A stretch of 20,154 nucleotides of DNA from RGIG2707 sp045600065 (GCA_045600065.1 JAZRXE010000032.1:1-20154); one strand, 5' to 3'; shown: positions 1 to 6,877, counted from the first letter of the stretch. A program made the numbers and translations. Notes: generated by a model from the sequence alone, not told the origin.

Positions 1-68
1 GCTCCGGCCGGGGTAAGGCCTACTCGGCCTTCCTGTGCCTTGATCTCTTTAGGGCATCCTATTTTCAT
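1..68 (-). CDS. ald: alanine dehydrogenase, N-terminal fragment (cut by window edge)
   Basis: Only the first 22 codons are in the window, on the minus strand, beginning at the ATG complementary to 66-68. The peptide starts MKIGCPKEIKAQEGRVGLTP, the conserved N-terminus of alanine dehydrogenase (family pattern M-K-I-G-x-P-K-E-I-K-x-x-E-x-R-V-x-L-T-P). The enzyme catalyses NAD-dependent interconversion of L-alanine with pyruvate and ammonia in the cytoplasm. An AAAGGAGG ribosome binding site (complement of 75-82) sits at ideal spacing. The related N-terminus of NAD(P) transhydrogenase alpha subunit shares this fold, so the call rests on the close match of a short piece. Confidence 0.8.
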   Translation of the reverse strand, partial: MKIGCPKEIKAQEGRVGLTPAG

Positions 69-84
69 TGTTTTCCTCCTTTGT

Positions 85-99
85 GCGGGGCAGCCCCGC
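85..99 (-). other. stable hairpin in ald 5' leader
   Basis: GCGGGG and CCCCGC form a perfect 6-bp GC stem around a 3-nt loop, 2 nt upstream of the ald Shine-Dalgarno. With the promoter proposed at 114-142, the transcript would begin about 8 nt before it, so it would be a 5'-terminal stem-loop. There is no T-run, so it is not a terminator. Confidence 0.5.
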
Positions 100-113
100 T
101 TGGTACGCAAAGG

Positions 114-142
114 ATTATATACGGTAGAATCTAAAAATACAA
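114..142 (-). promoter_or_regulatory. ald promoter (sigma-A type)
   Basis: On the minus strand, TTGTAT (complement of 137-142), 17 nt, then a perfect TATAAT (complement of 114-119). The predicted start near 107 gives a leader of about 38 nt before the ald ATG at 68. Confidence 0.6.
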
Positions 143-235
143 TAATTATTTTTGAATAATTTAATTATGGCTTATTAATTCTTGCTAATGGGCTGTATTT
201 TAGATTTATGGCCAAATTTTTAATTAACATACATT

Positions 236-373
236 AGCCGGTTTTCGCTCATGGGGACAGTATTTCTGAGTACTGAGCGTACAGATTTCCGGCGGCTTTA
301 AGCCTCGCCCGAATCTATGTTCCCTGAATCTGCTTCAGTGCTTCAGAATCACCATAGGCTCTTCAGCCCGGCT
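236..373. other. possible structured RNA between the ald and trpB promoters
   Basis: This block has balanced base composition between AT-rich flanks and contains nested complementary segments: 236-241 with 368-373 (AGCCGG/CCGGCT), 246-249 with 276-279, 258-262 with 271-275, 294-297 with 301-304, 315-319 with 353-357, and 324-328 with 334-338 or 342-346. The 237-241 strand can instead pair with 289-293, so two folds compete. It is upstream of the ald promoter and upstream of the trpB promoter, hence in neither leader. I tested it by eye against T-box, glycine, cobalamin, lysine, SAM, c-di-GMP, FMN and TPP motifs and found no match. Strand and function are unknown. I see no gene in 143-445. Confidence 0.3.
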
Positions 374-445
374 GCCCTTGGTTTACTGCACAGTTCATTG
401 ACAGGAAAAACGAAATAGAGATCCTATCCTGTATCTGAACGCTGC

Positions 446-473
446 TTGACATTTTATATATATGTAGTATTAT
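446..473 (+). promoter_or_regulatory. trpB promoter (sigma-A type)
   Basis: A perfect TTGACA at 446-451, 16 nt, then TATTAT at 468-473. The predicted transcription start near 480 puts the T-box leader at the 5' end of the transcript. Confidence 0.75.
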
Positions 474-494
474 TTGATTAATCTAATATCACCT

Positions 495-741
495 AAACCG
501 ATGAGGAAGAATAGTACCTTGCAGGGCGCAGCCACAGAGAGTCCCGGATGGTGGAAGCGGGGCGCGGGCGCAGCAGGGGAATGGACTTCCGAGGGCCGTT
601 AATACCGGACGGGAGCCCTGCCGTTATCAACAGGGGCGGCTATGATGGTAGCTGCAAATGAGAGGCTCGCAGCATGCGGGCAATTCGGGTGGCAACGCAG
701 AAGCAGACGCTTTTGTCCCGTGGTGGGACAGGGGCGTTTTT
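495..741 (+). promoter_or_regulatory. T-box riboswitch, tRNA-Trp specific
   Basis: The leader shows the landmarks of a T-box transcription attenuator. Stem I carries an AGTA element (513-516) and an AGAGA bulge (near 535-540). The specifier region GAA-TGG-AC holds a UGG tryptophan codon at 582-584. The T-box sequence GGGTGGCAACGC (687-698) includes UGGC (690-693), which would pair with a GCCA tRNA end; bacterial tRNA-Trp has discriminator G73, an independent match to the codon. A strong terminator follows. The T-box core departs slightly from the usual GGTGGNACCGCG. Uncharged tRNA-Trp would stabilise the antiterminator and switch on trpB, which begins 47 nt after the terminator. Confidence 0.92.
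707..741 (+). terminator. intrinsic terminator of the Trp T-box
   Basis: A continuous 13-bp stem (707-719 with 725-737, including three G-U pairs) with a 5-nt loop is followed by TTTTT and ATTTT. It lies directly after the T-box sequence, in the expected place for the OFF state. Confidence 0.9.
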
Positions 742-788
742 ATTTTCCCGAGCATCCATCGAGTCCTGCTTCGGAGAAAGGAAAAGAA

Positions 789-2051
789 ATGAATAAGTAC
801 AGGGACTACGAGAATTATCTTAAGGAGCAGCCTACAAAGGAAGGGTATTTCGGACCCTACGGCGGAAACTATCTGGACGATCCCAGGCTCATCGAAGCTT
901 TCGAGCAATATGCCAGAGGCTACAATACCATAGCCCAGTCCGCCCGGTTCATATCAGAGCTTCGCCGCATCAGAAAGGATTTTCAGGGCAGGCCGACACC
1001 TGTGTATCATTGCGAGAATCTCAGCAACTACCTGGGCTGCACGCAGATATACCTTAAGCGGGAGGATCTTAACCACACCGGCGCTCACAAGCTCAATCAC
1101 TGCATGGGCGAGGGTCTGCTGGCGAAATACATGGGCAAGAAAAAGCTCATAGCCGAAACAGGCGCAGGCCAGCACGGAGTTGCACTTGCCACCGCCGCGG
1201 CATACTTCGGACTGGAATGCGATATATACATGGGCGAGGTTGATATAGCAAAGCAGGCTCCCAATGTGGCCCGCATGAAGATGCTTGGTGCCAGAGTTGT
1301 GCCTGTAAGCGCCGGAATGAAGACTCTCAAGGAAGCTGTTGACGCAGCCTTTGAGGCCTATTCCAGGGAGTACGAGGACGCTGTCTATTGCATAGGCACC
1401 GCCGCGGGGCCTCATCCGTTCCCGCTAATGGTCAGGGATTTTCAGCAAGTCGTGGGCGATGAAGCCAGAGCTCAGTTTCTGGAAATGACAGGACATCTTC
1501 CCGATATCGTAACAGCCTGCGTGGGCGGAGGCTCCAATTCAATAGGCATATTCGTTCCGTTTCTGGCTGATCCCGTGGAGCTTGTGGGCATTGAGCCCCT
1601 GGGCAGAGGTCCGGCTCAGGGAGACAACGCGGCCACTGTTGCCTTCGGAAGAGAGGGCATAATGCACGGCTTTAAGAGCCTTATGCTGGCAGATGAAAAC
1701 GGAGAGCCTGCTCCCGTGTATTCCAATGCCAGCGGCCTGGATTATCAGGCTGTGGGCCCCGAGCATGCCTATCTCCATTCCCTGGGAAGGGTGCGCTATG
1801 AATCCGCAGATGACGAGGAAGCCATGGAAGCATTCTTTCTGCTTTGCAGGCTGGAGGGCATAATCCCGGCAATAGAAAGCTCTCATGCTCTGGCCTATGC
1901 CATAAGAGAGGCCCGCCGGGGAGACACCGGCTCCATACTGGTGAATCTTTCCGGAAGAGGCGACAAGGACCTCGATTTTATTGCCGAAAAGTACGGCTAT
2001 GGAGACGAATTCCTGAAAAACAGAGGTATTGATCCCGATTCGCTGAAATAG
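789..2051 (+). CDS. trpB: tryptophan synthase beta subunit, orphan (no trpA nearby)
   Basis: A PLP enzyme that condenses indole with L-serine to give L-tryptophan. The 420-residue product carries the TrpB signatures in order: KREDLNHTGAHK with PLP Lys101, AETGAGQHG with catalytic Glu123, the phosphate-binding GGGSN (246-250), ESSHALA (363-369) and SGRGDKD near the C-terminus. Length fits the family (about 400). The start at 789 has an AAAGGAAAAG ribosome binding site; an in-frame ATG at 642 lies inside the T-box and is rejected. No trpA, trpC, trpD or trpE lies beside it, so it probably salvages free indole or works with a distant alpha subunit. After GIEP it reads LGRGPAQGDNAATVAF, where ordinary TrpB usually has a G-x-G-x-x-T-G-x-H-A-A-P stretch; this may mark a distinct subgroup. 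Regulation is by the tRNA-Trp T-box upstream. Confidence 0.92.
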   Translation: MNKYRDYENYLKEQPTKEGYFGPYGGNYLDDPRLIEAFEQYARGYNTIAQSARFISELRRIRKDFQGRPTPVYHCENLSNYLGCTQIYLKREDLNHTGAHKLNHCMGEGLLAKYMGKKKLIAETGAGQHGVALATAAAYFGLECDIYMGEVDIAKQAPNVARMKMLGARVVPVSAGMKTLKEAVDAAFEAYSREYEDAVYCIGTAAGPHPFPLMVRDFQQVVGDEARAQFLEMTGHLPDIVTACVGGGSNSIGIFVPFLADPVELVGIEPLGRGPAQGDNAATVAFGREGIMHGFKSLMLADENGEPAPVYSNASGLDYQAVGPEHAYLHSLGRVRYESADDEEAMEAFFLLCRLEGIIPAIESSHALAYAIREARRGDTGSILVNLSGRGDKDLDFIAEKYGYGDEFLKNRGIDPDSLK

Positions 2052-2093
2052 ATCTTTCCGCAAGGCACCGGCGTTGGTTTTCTGTATATGGCA

Positions 2094-2120
2094 AGACCCG
2101 AAGCTTGCTGCTCCGGGTCT
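2094..2120. terminator. hairpin between convergent trpB and lipoprotein gene
   Basis: AGACCCG (2094-2100) pairs with CGGGTCT (2114-2120), a perfect 7-bp stem with a 13-nt loop. Neither side has a good T-run, so it would be a weak or bidirectional terminator for the two converging genes. Confidence 0.45.
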
Positions 2121-2166
2121 GTTATGCATGGTTTACGGTATATGATACTGTGTTGCGCCTCTGACT

Positions 2167-3198
2167 TTATCCTGCCGGATAGATCCTTACAAGCACGGGG
2201 GAGAAGGTGTCGAGATACATTGAGAACACACTGTCTCCGTTGTTGATCTGGCTGAGATAGATCTCCTTGTAATCGTCCTCGGTGCTTTCCCAGCTGTCGT
2301 CTGTGAACAGGAAATCGCCTATGCTGTTCCAGCCTTCGAAGTTGTAGTCATCGGTGTAATCGAGGGTGGTGCATATCCAGTCGTTGATCCCGTCCTCGTA
2401 GAAGCTTCCTATGCTGATGTAACCTTCGTAAACATACTGGTGATGATAGGTATCGTCGTTTCTGAACAGCTGATAGCTTCCGTCATCGTAGATATCGAGT
2501 ATTATCACAGGATCGTAGCTGTTGTCAGCCCAGGTCCCTACCAGATATTCCAGCTCCACGTTCCGGGTGTCTATAAGCACATCCACCAGTTCACCGGTCT
2601 GCGAATCTACAATTGCCATTCTTGCGTTATCGAAATGGATTATTGCATAGTATATGCCATCGTACTCCTCGACCTCGATCTTATGGGGCCAGAAAAGATC
2701 TTCGGATATGCTGTCGCAGCGGAGGAGGGTGTTGCCTTCAGCGTCTATGACCATTAAATCCGGGCCGTAGCAGCCGCAGATATAAAGGTTGTAGTCATCG
2801 TCGAAGCACCAGGAAGCCCCTGCGCCCTCGAATTCGTCGTTATACCACACAAAAGAACCGTCCCGAGGATCCAGGCAGTATACGCCGCCGTCGTAGACGA
2901 ACAGGTAGTTGGAGCCGAACCAGCCTATCTCCTGTATGGTCTCAAGCTCGGCTATGTAAAGCTCGTCGGTCTCGTTGGACCAGGCCTGCGTTCCGTCTTC
3001 ATAATAAGCGGTGATGACGCCTTTTTCCTTGGCTTCGGCGTTGTTATAGATCACTTCCATGCTTACGTGCTCCACGTTTTTGGTTTTTGCACCGCCGGAA
3101 GTCTGACCTGAGCCCCCGCCTGATCCGTAACCGCCTCCGCAGGCGCAGAGACTGAGGCAAAGAAGGGCCGCAAGAAGCACTGCCGTTATTTTCTTCAT
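2167..3198 (-). CDS. lipoprotein with propeller-like N-terminal half and lipocalin-like tail
   Basis: A 343-residue secreted lipoprotein. Residues 1-20 are a signal peptide with a lipobox LCAC, making Cys20 the lipidated residue, followed by a Gly/Ser-rich linker to about residue 36. The body has short repeated beta-strand units with aromatic and acidic residues (for example YDGGVYCLDPRDGSFVW and DDDYNLYICG), like PQQ/WD-type propeller blades. A later segment LVGTWADNSYDPVIILDIYD resembles the opening of lipocalin-like beta barrels. It is rich in Asp, Glu and Tyr. A GGGGG ribosome binding site precedes the ATG. I do not recognise a specific family; a surface-anchored binding or sensing role is inferred only from the lipid anchor and beta-rich pattern. 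Confidence 0.75.
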   Translation of the reverse strand: MKKITAVLLAALLCLSLCACGGGYGSGGGSGQTSGGAKTKNVEHVSMEVIYNNAEAKEKGVITAYYEDGTQAWSNETDELYIAELETIQEIGWFGSNYLFVYDGGVYCLDPRDGSFVWYNDEFEGAGASWCFDDDYNLYICGCYGPDLMVIDAEGNTLLRCDSISEDLFWPHKIEVEEYDGIYYAIIHFDNARMAIVDSQTGELVDVLIDTRNVELEYLVGTWADNSYDPVIILDIYDDGSYQLFRNDDTYHHQYVYEGYISIGSFYEDGINDWICTTLDYTDDYNFEGWNSIGDFLFTDDSWESTEDDYKEIYLSQINNGDSVFSMYLDTFSPVLVRIYPAG

Positions 3199-3244
3199 TT
3201 TTTCCCCCTTGTTATCAAAACAAAGATCAAAGCTTACTGCTTTA

Positions 3245-3273
3245 AGTATATCAAATTGTTGAAGCTTTGAAAA
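3245..3273 (-). promoter_or_regulatory. candidate promoter for the 2167-3198 lipoprotein
   Basis: On the minus strand TTTTCA (complement of 3268-3273), 17 nt, then TATACT (complement of 3245-3250). The predicted leader is about 40 nt. It overlaps the opposing promoter at 3259-3287. Confidence 0.45.
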
Positions 3274-3287
3274 CCGCAGATTATAAT
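3259..3287 (+). promoter_or_regulatory. promoter of the YgjP-like gene, placing the start at the ATG
   Basis: TTGAAG (3259-3264), 17 nt, then a perfect TATAAT (3282-3287). Transcription should begin about 6-7 nt later, at or next to the ATG at 3294, implying a leaderless mRNA and ruling out the upstream TTG at 3267. Confidence 0.6.
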
Positions 3288-3293
3288 CAGCTT

Positions 3294-3839
3294 ATGGATT
3301 ACAGAATCATCAGGAGCCGCCGCAAGACAGCGGCTATAGAAATCAAAAACGCGCAGATCACGGTCAGAGCGCCGCTGTATATGAGCGATGCCCAGATACA
3401 GGAAATGGTACTCAGAAATCTGCCGAAAATCCGTGACCATCTGAAAAAGCAGATGGCAGCGGCTGAGGAGCCGGTAAAAAGGCTGAGCCGGGAGGATATC
3501 AAAATGCTGAAAAAGCGGGCAGCCACCGTAATCGCCCAAAGAGTGGCTTATTACGCGCCGCTTGTGGGTGTTCAGCCTGCAGGAATAAGCATCAGGTGTC
3601 AGAAAACCCGCTGGGGAAGCTGCAGCAGCAAGGGGAATCTCAGCTTCAACTGCCTGCTGATGCTTGCTCCTCCTGAAAGCCTGGACAGCGTGGTCGTCCA
3701 CGAGCTCTGCCATCTTAAGCATATGGACCATTCAAAGCAGTTTTATGCCCTTGTACGCAGTGTCTTTCCCGAGTATGACAAATGGAACGGCTGGCTCAAG
3801 GAAAACGGCGGCCGCATAATGAACGCAGCGTTCAGCTGA
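3294..3839 (+). CDS. YgjP/DUF45-type zinc metallopeptidase-like protein
   Basis: A 181-residue protein of the YgjP-like metallopeptidase domain family (DUF45), related to the WLM and SprT zinc hydrolases. Visible motifs are RCQKTRWGSCSSKGNLSFN (101-119), the family hallmark, and VVVHELCHLKHMDHSKQFY, giving the HExxH zinc site (136-140) and a likely third ligand at His146. The physiological substrate of the family is not settled. The start at ATG 3294 is preferred: it gives the usual short N-terminus (MDYRIIRSRRKT), and the promoter's predicted start point coincides with it. An in-frame TTG at 3267 lies inside that promoter. No Shine-Dalgarno precedes ATG 3294. The gene stands alone, divergent from the lipoprotein gene and convergent with prfC. 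Confidence 0.88.
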   Translation: MDYRIIRSRRKTAAIEIKNAQITVRAPLYMSDAQIQEMVLRNLPKIRDHLKKQMAAAEEPVKRLSREDIKMLKKRAATVIAQRVAYYAPLVGVQPAGISIRCQKTRWGSCSSKGNLSFNCLLMLAPPESLDSVVVHELCHLKHMDHSKQFYALVRSVFPEYDKWNGWLKENGGRIMNAAFS

Positions 3840-3870
3840 AGACACAGCCGGACGCTTTTTGTATGCTGAA

Positions 3871-3892
3871 ATCCCCGCGTTGACGCGGGGAT
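3871..3892. terminator. terminator hairpin after the YgjP-like gene
   Basis: A perfect 9-bp stem ATCCCCGCG/CGCGGGGAT with a TTGA tetraloop. It is followed on the plus strand by CCTTACTTTTG, a modest T-run. It likely terminates the plus-strand gene and may also act on converging transcripts. Confidence 0.7.
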
Positions 3893-3907
3893 CCTTACTT
3901 TTGCTAG

Positions 3908-3930
3908 AAAAAGCCCCGCACCGGCGGGGC
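3908..3930 (-). terminator. intrinsic terminator of prfC
   Basis: On the minus strand GCCCCGC (complement of 3924-3930), a 4-nt loop, GCGGGGC (complement of 3913-3919), then TTTTT (complement of 3908-3912). It starts 9 nt after the prfC stop codon. Confidence 0.88.
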
Positions 3931-3938
3931 CTTATGCT

Positions 3939-5543
3939 TTAGACTTCGGTTGCCTGGAGCAGCTCTGTGCTTTGGTGGCGCTCCATAAAGTAGTTCAGTG
4001 CAAACTGGTTTGCAAACAGTATCAGGGGCCGTTCAAAGCGGTCGAACACCAGCATGGTGCGTCCGTCTATCATTGCCTTGATCTTATCCAGCTCCTCGGG
4101 ACTTGCCGTGCCGTCTTCGGAGGCTGTCTTTACCCAGCGGGCCTGGGTGTATTCCAGGCTGTTCATGCGAACCGGCGCGTTGTATTCGTTTTCCAGTCTG
4201 TACTGGAAGACCTCAAGCTGCAGCTGGCCTACGGCTCCTATAACGGTTTCGTTGTATTCGTTGTGGTATACCTGTATGGCGCCCTCCTGTGCAAGCTGCG
4301 TGACGCCCTTGTGGAACTGCTTGGCCTTCATGGTGTCCTTTGGAAGCACCAGAGAGAAAAGCTCCGGAGGAAAGGTGGGCAGGGGCTCGAATTCAAAGGC
4401 GTCCTTGCCGGTATACAGGGTGTCTCCTATCATGAAGTTTCCGGTATCGTAGATCCCTATCACATCGCCCGCCATGGCAGTCTCCACATTCTCTCTTTCG
4501 TTGGCCATCAGCTGTGTGGACTGGGCAAGCTTGATGGGCTTGCCTGTGCGGGCAAGCTTGACTGTCATGCCGCGCTCGAACTGTCCGGAGCATATGCGGA
4601 TAAAGGCAAGCCTGTCTCTATGGGCGGGGTTCATATTAGCCTGGATCTTGAATACGAAGCCGGAAAAGTCCGCGGACAGCGGATCCACAGCTTCCCCTGC
4701 GGCGGTCTTTCTGGCACCTGGGGCGGGGGACATCACCAGAAAGCTCTTCAAAAACTCGGTGACGCCGAAATCGGCCAGAGCGGATCCGAAGAACACGGGG
4801 GTCAGCTCGCCCTGGCTTACTGCCTCCTGATCCATGGGATAACCGGCGCCCTCCAAAAGCTCCAGACCGTCTCTCAGGTCCTTCAGGTTATTTATCGTAA
4901 GGACATCCTCCAGCTCGTCTCCGAATACTCCGTCTTCACCCAGCTGAATCGAACGCTTTTCCTTGAACAGATAGATCTTGTTTTCGGGTATGCTGTATAT
5001 GCCCTGGAAATTGAGCCCCGAGCCTATGGGCCAGGTCACCACGGTGGCAGGGATGCCGAGCACGTCCTCCAGTTCGGAGATCAGCTCCAGAGGATCCTTG
5101 GCCTCTCTGTCCAGCTTGTTCATGAAGGTGAAGATGGGAATGCCCCTCATCTTGCACACCGCAAACAGCTTTTTGGTCTGGGTCTCTATGCCCTTGGCGG
5201 CATCTATGACCATTACCGCGCTGTCTACGGAGGTCAGTATGCGGTAGGTATCCTCGCCGAAGTCGTTGTGACCCGGAGTATCCATAATGGATATGACCTT
5301 GTCGTCGTACTCGAACTGCATTACCGAGCTGGTCACGGAAATGCCTCTCTGCTTTTCTATTTCCATCCAGTCCGAGGTGGCGAATTTTGCGTTTTTGCGG
5401 GCCTTGACCGTGCCCGCCTGATGTATGGCTCCTCCGTGAAGCAGAAGCTTTTCCGTAAGTGTGGTCTTGCCTGCGTCAGGGTGAGATATTATTCCGAAGA
5501 TCCTTCTTCTTTCCAGCTGTGCCGCCAGTTCGTTTCTGTTCAT
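3939..5543 (-). CDS. prfC: peptide chain release factor 3
   Basis: RF3 is a translational GTPase that removes RF1 and RF2 from the ribosome after peptide release. The 534-residue product matches the family length and shows the G-domain motifs in order: SHPDAGKTTLTEK (P-loop, about 20-32), QRGISV (switch I, 65-70), DTPGH (88-92) and NKLD (142-145). The N-terminus RRRIFGIISHPDAGKTT and the insertion AKFATSDWMEIEKQRGIS are characteristic of RF3 rather than EF-G. It is monocistronic, with its own extended -10 promoter about 50 nt upstream and a strong terminator downstream. The ribosome binding site is weak (ACGGA). A plus-strand open frame across this gene is a shadow. Confidence 0.97.
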   Translation of the reverse strand: MNRNELAAQLERRRIFGIISHPDAGKTTLTEKLLLHGGAIHQAGTVKARKNAKFATSDWMEIEKQRGISVTSSVMQFEYDDKVISIMDTPGHNDFGEDTYRILTSVDSAVMVIDAAKGIETQTKKLFAVCKMRGIPIFTFMNKLDREAKDPLELISELEDVLGIPATVVTWPIGSGLNFQGIYSIPENKIYLFKEKRSIQLGEDGVFGDELEDVLTINNLKDLRDGLELLEGAGYPMDQEAVSQGELTPVFFGSALADFGVTEFLKSFLVMSPAPGARKTAAGEAVDPLSADFSGFVFKIQANMNPAHRDRLAFIRICSGQFERGMTVKLARTGKPIKLAQSTQLMANERENVETAMAGDVIGIYDTGNFMIGDTLYTGKDAFEFEPLPTFPPELFSLVLPKDTMKAKQFHKGVTQLAQEGAIQVYHNEYNETVIGAVGQLQLEVFQYRLENEYNAPVRMNSLEYTQARWVKTASEDGTASPEELDKIKAMIDGRTMLVFDRFERPLILFANQFALNYFMERHQSTELLQATEV

Positions 5544-5593
5544 GAGTGTATCCGTTTCTTATATCAAGCTTTTTGCAAAATCGACTGCCCATC

Positions 5594-5621
5594 ATTATAG
5601 CATAAAAATGCGCTTGCACAA
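5594..5621 (-). promoter_or_regulatory. prfC promoter with extended -10
   Basis: On the minus strand TTGTGC (complement of 5616-5621), 16 nt ending in TGC, then a perfect TATAAT (complement of 5594-5599). The TGC just before TATAAT is an extended -10. The predicted leader is about 45 nt. Confidence 0.7.
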
Positions 5622-5643
5622 ACCACAAGATGTAGCGTAATAT
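5614..5643 (+). promoter_or_regulatory. nrdR-cmk promoter
   Basis: TTGCAC (5614-5619), 18 nt, then TAATAT (5638-5643). The -35 hexamer overlaps the -35 of the opposing prfC promoter (5616-5621), so the two promoters are interlocked. Confidence 0.6.
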
Positions 5644-5700
5644 ACCCTGTATAAGCATATTCAATTGTGGTCGGCAAGGCAGCCGGGAGTTACAGGTAAT

Positions 5701-6195
5701 ATGAGATGTCCTTATTGCGAGGAACCGGATACTAAAGTAGTTGACTCACGTCCCACAGAGGACGGAAAGGCGATCAGAAGGCGCAGGGAATGCAACGCCT
5801 GCGGCAAGCGATTCACTACCTACGAAAAAGTTGAAGAAATGCTGTTTATGGTGGTGAAAAGAGACGGAAGCCGCGAGGCCTTCGACCGCAATAAGATACT
5901 CAACGGCATAATCAGGGCCTGCGAAAAGCGTCCGGTATCCATGGATCAGATGGAGGCTGTGGTGGATGACATCGAGCGCGGCCTGAACAATATGATGGAA
6001 AAGGAGATATCCAGCACCTTTATAGGAGAGGTGGTAATGGACCATCTCAAGGAGCTCGACGAGGTGGCCTATGTGCGCTTTGCTTCTGTTTACAGGCAGT
6101 TCAAGGATGTGAGCACCTTTGTGGCTGAAATAGAAAAGCTCCTGGGCGGAGATCAGCCTTCTATAAAAAAGAAAGGCGTCAAAAATGAGCAGTAA
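5701..6195 (+). CDS. nrdR: transcriptional repressor NrdR
   Basis: A nucleotide-sensing repressor of ribonucleotide reductase genes. The 164-residue protein has the N-terminal zinc ribbon with CPYC (Cys3, Cys6) and CNAC (Cys31, Cys34), the RRRREC link and an ATP-cone domain from about residue 49 (VVKRDGSREAFDRNKI), all at the positions expected for the family. ATG 5701 is chosen because MRCPYC is the invariant family start; a longer frame opening at 5665 only adds unconserved residues. An AGG element lies upstream. It overlaps cmk by 11 nt, suggesting translational coupling. No ribonucleotide reductase gene is in the window, so its targets lie elsewhere. Confidence 0.97.
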   Translation: MRCPYCEEPDTKVVDSRPTEDGKAIRRRRECNACGKRFTTYEKVEEMLFMVVKRDGSREAFDRNKILNGIIRACEKRPVSMDQMEAVVDDIERGLNNMMEKEISSTFIGEVVMDHLKELDEVAYVRFASVYRQFKDVSTFVAEIEKLLGGDQPSIKKKGVKNEQ

Positions 6196-6841
6196 GCTGC
6201 TGAGAATAGCCATAGACGGTCCTGCCGGGGCCGGAAAATCCACAATTGCCAGGATACTCGCCCGGGATCTCGGTATAGATTATGTGGACACGGGCGCCAT
6301 GTACAGGGCTATTGCCCTGAAAATACTCCGAAGCGGCACAGACTGCAGCGATGAAGCTGCCCTTCAGCGGCTGCTGGATTCCACCGATGTGGATATTCAA
6401 GGCGGCCATGTGACCCTGGACGGAGCTGACGCCGAGCCGTTCATCCGCACACCTCAGGTCTCTGAGATGGCTTCCGTAAGCTCTGCCATACCCGCCGTGA
6501 GAAAAAAGCTTGTTGCCCTGCAGCGTGACATGGGCAGCAGAAAGAGCCTTGTCATGGACGGTCGGGATATAGCCACCAATGTTCTTAAGGACGCGGAATT
6601 CAAGTTCTATCTTACCGCCTCCGTAAGGGTAAGGGCATTAAGGCGCATGGAAGAGCTTAAGGCAAAGGGGCTGACTGAGGATCTGGAAAAGGTTGAGGCT
6701 GATATTTCCGCGAGGGATTACAGGGATAGTCACAGGGATACCGATCCGCTGATGCAGGCGGAGGACGCCGTGCTTATCGATTCCTCCGATATGAGCATAG
6801 AGCAGGTCGTTGCCGCGATGATGGGGATCATAAAGGCTTAG
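6185..6841 (+). CDS. cmk: cytidylate kinase
   Basis: Phosphorylates CMP and dCMP with ATP in the pyrimidine nucleotide pathway. The 218-residue protein opens with the P-loop AIDGPAGAGKST (9-20), then YVDTGAMYRAIALK, the CMP-binding signature, and MDGRDIATNVL; the C-terminal third has SARDYRDSHRDTDPL, typical of bacterial Cmk. Length fits the short bacterial form (about 220). The ATG lies inside the end of nrdR in another frame. The pairing of a dNTP-responsive repressor with a nucleotide kinase is sensible, and the following lipoprotein gene begins only 36 nt later. Confidence 0.97.
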   Translation: MSSKLLRIAIDGPAGAGKSTIARILARDLGIDYVDTGAMYRAIALKILRSGTDCSDEAALQRLLDSTDVDIQGGHVTLDGADAEPFIRTPQVSEMASVSSAIPAVRKKLVALQRDMGSRKSLVMDGRDIATNVLKDAEFKFYLTASVRVRALRRMEELKAKGLTEDLEKVEADISARDYRDSHRDTDPLMQAEDAVLIDSSDMSIEQVVAAMMGIIKA

Positions 6842-6877
6842 ACCGGCTCCTGCCGCCGTTACGGTGCGGATTTGTAT

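Noticed and set aside
642..788. A 49-codon N-terminal extension of trpB from ATG 642
   Set aside because: It lies inside the T-box and crosses the terminator hairpin; the extra residues match no TrpB, while ATG 789 has an SD and the normal N-terminus.
3972..5600. A 542-codon plus-strand open frame opposite prfC
   Set aside because: It is slightly longer than prfC but is an antisense shadow: no ribosome binding site or recognisable domain, while the minus strand encodes a textbook RF3.
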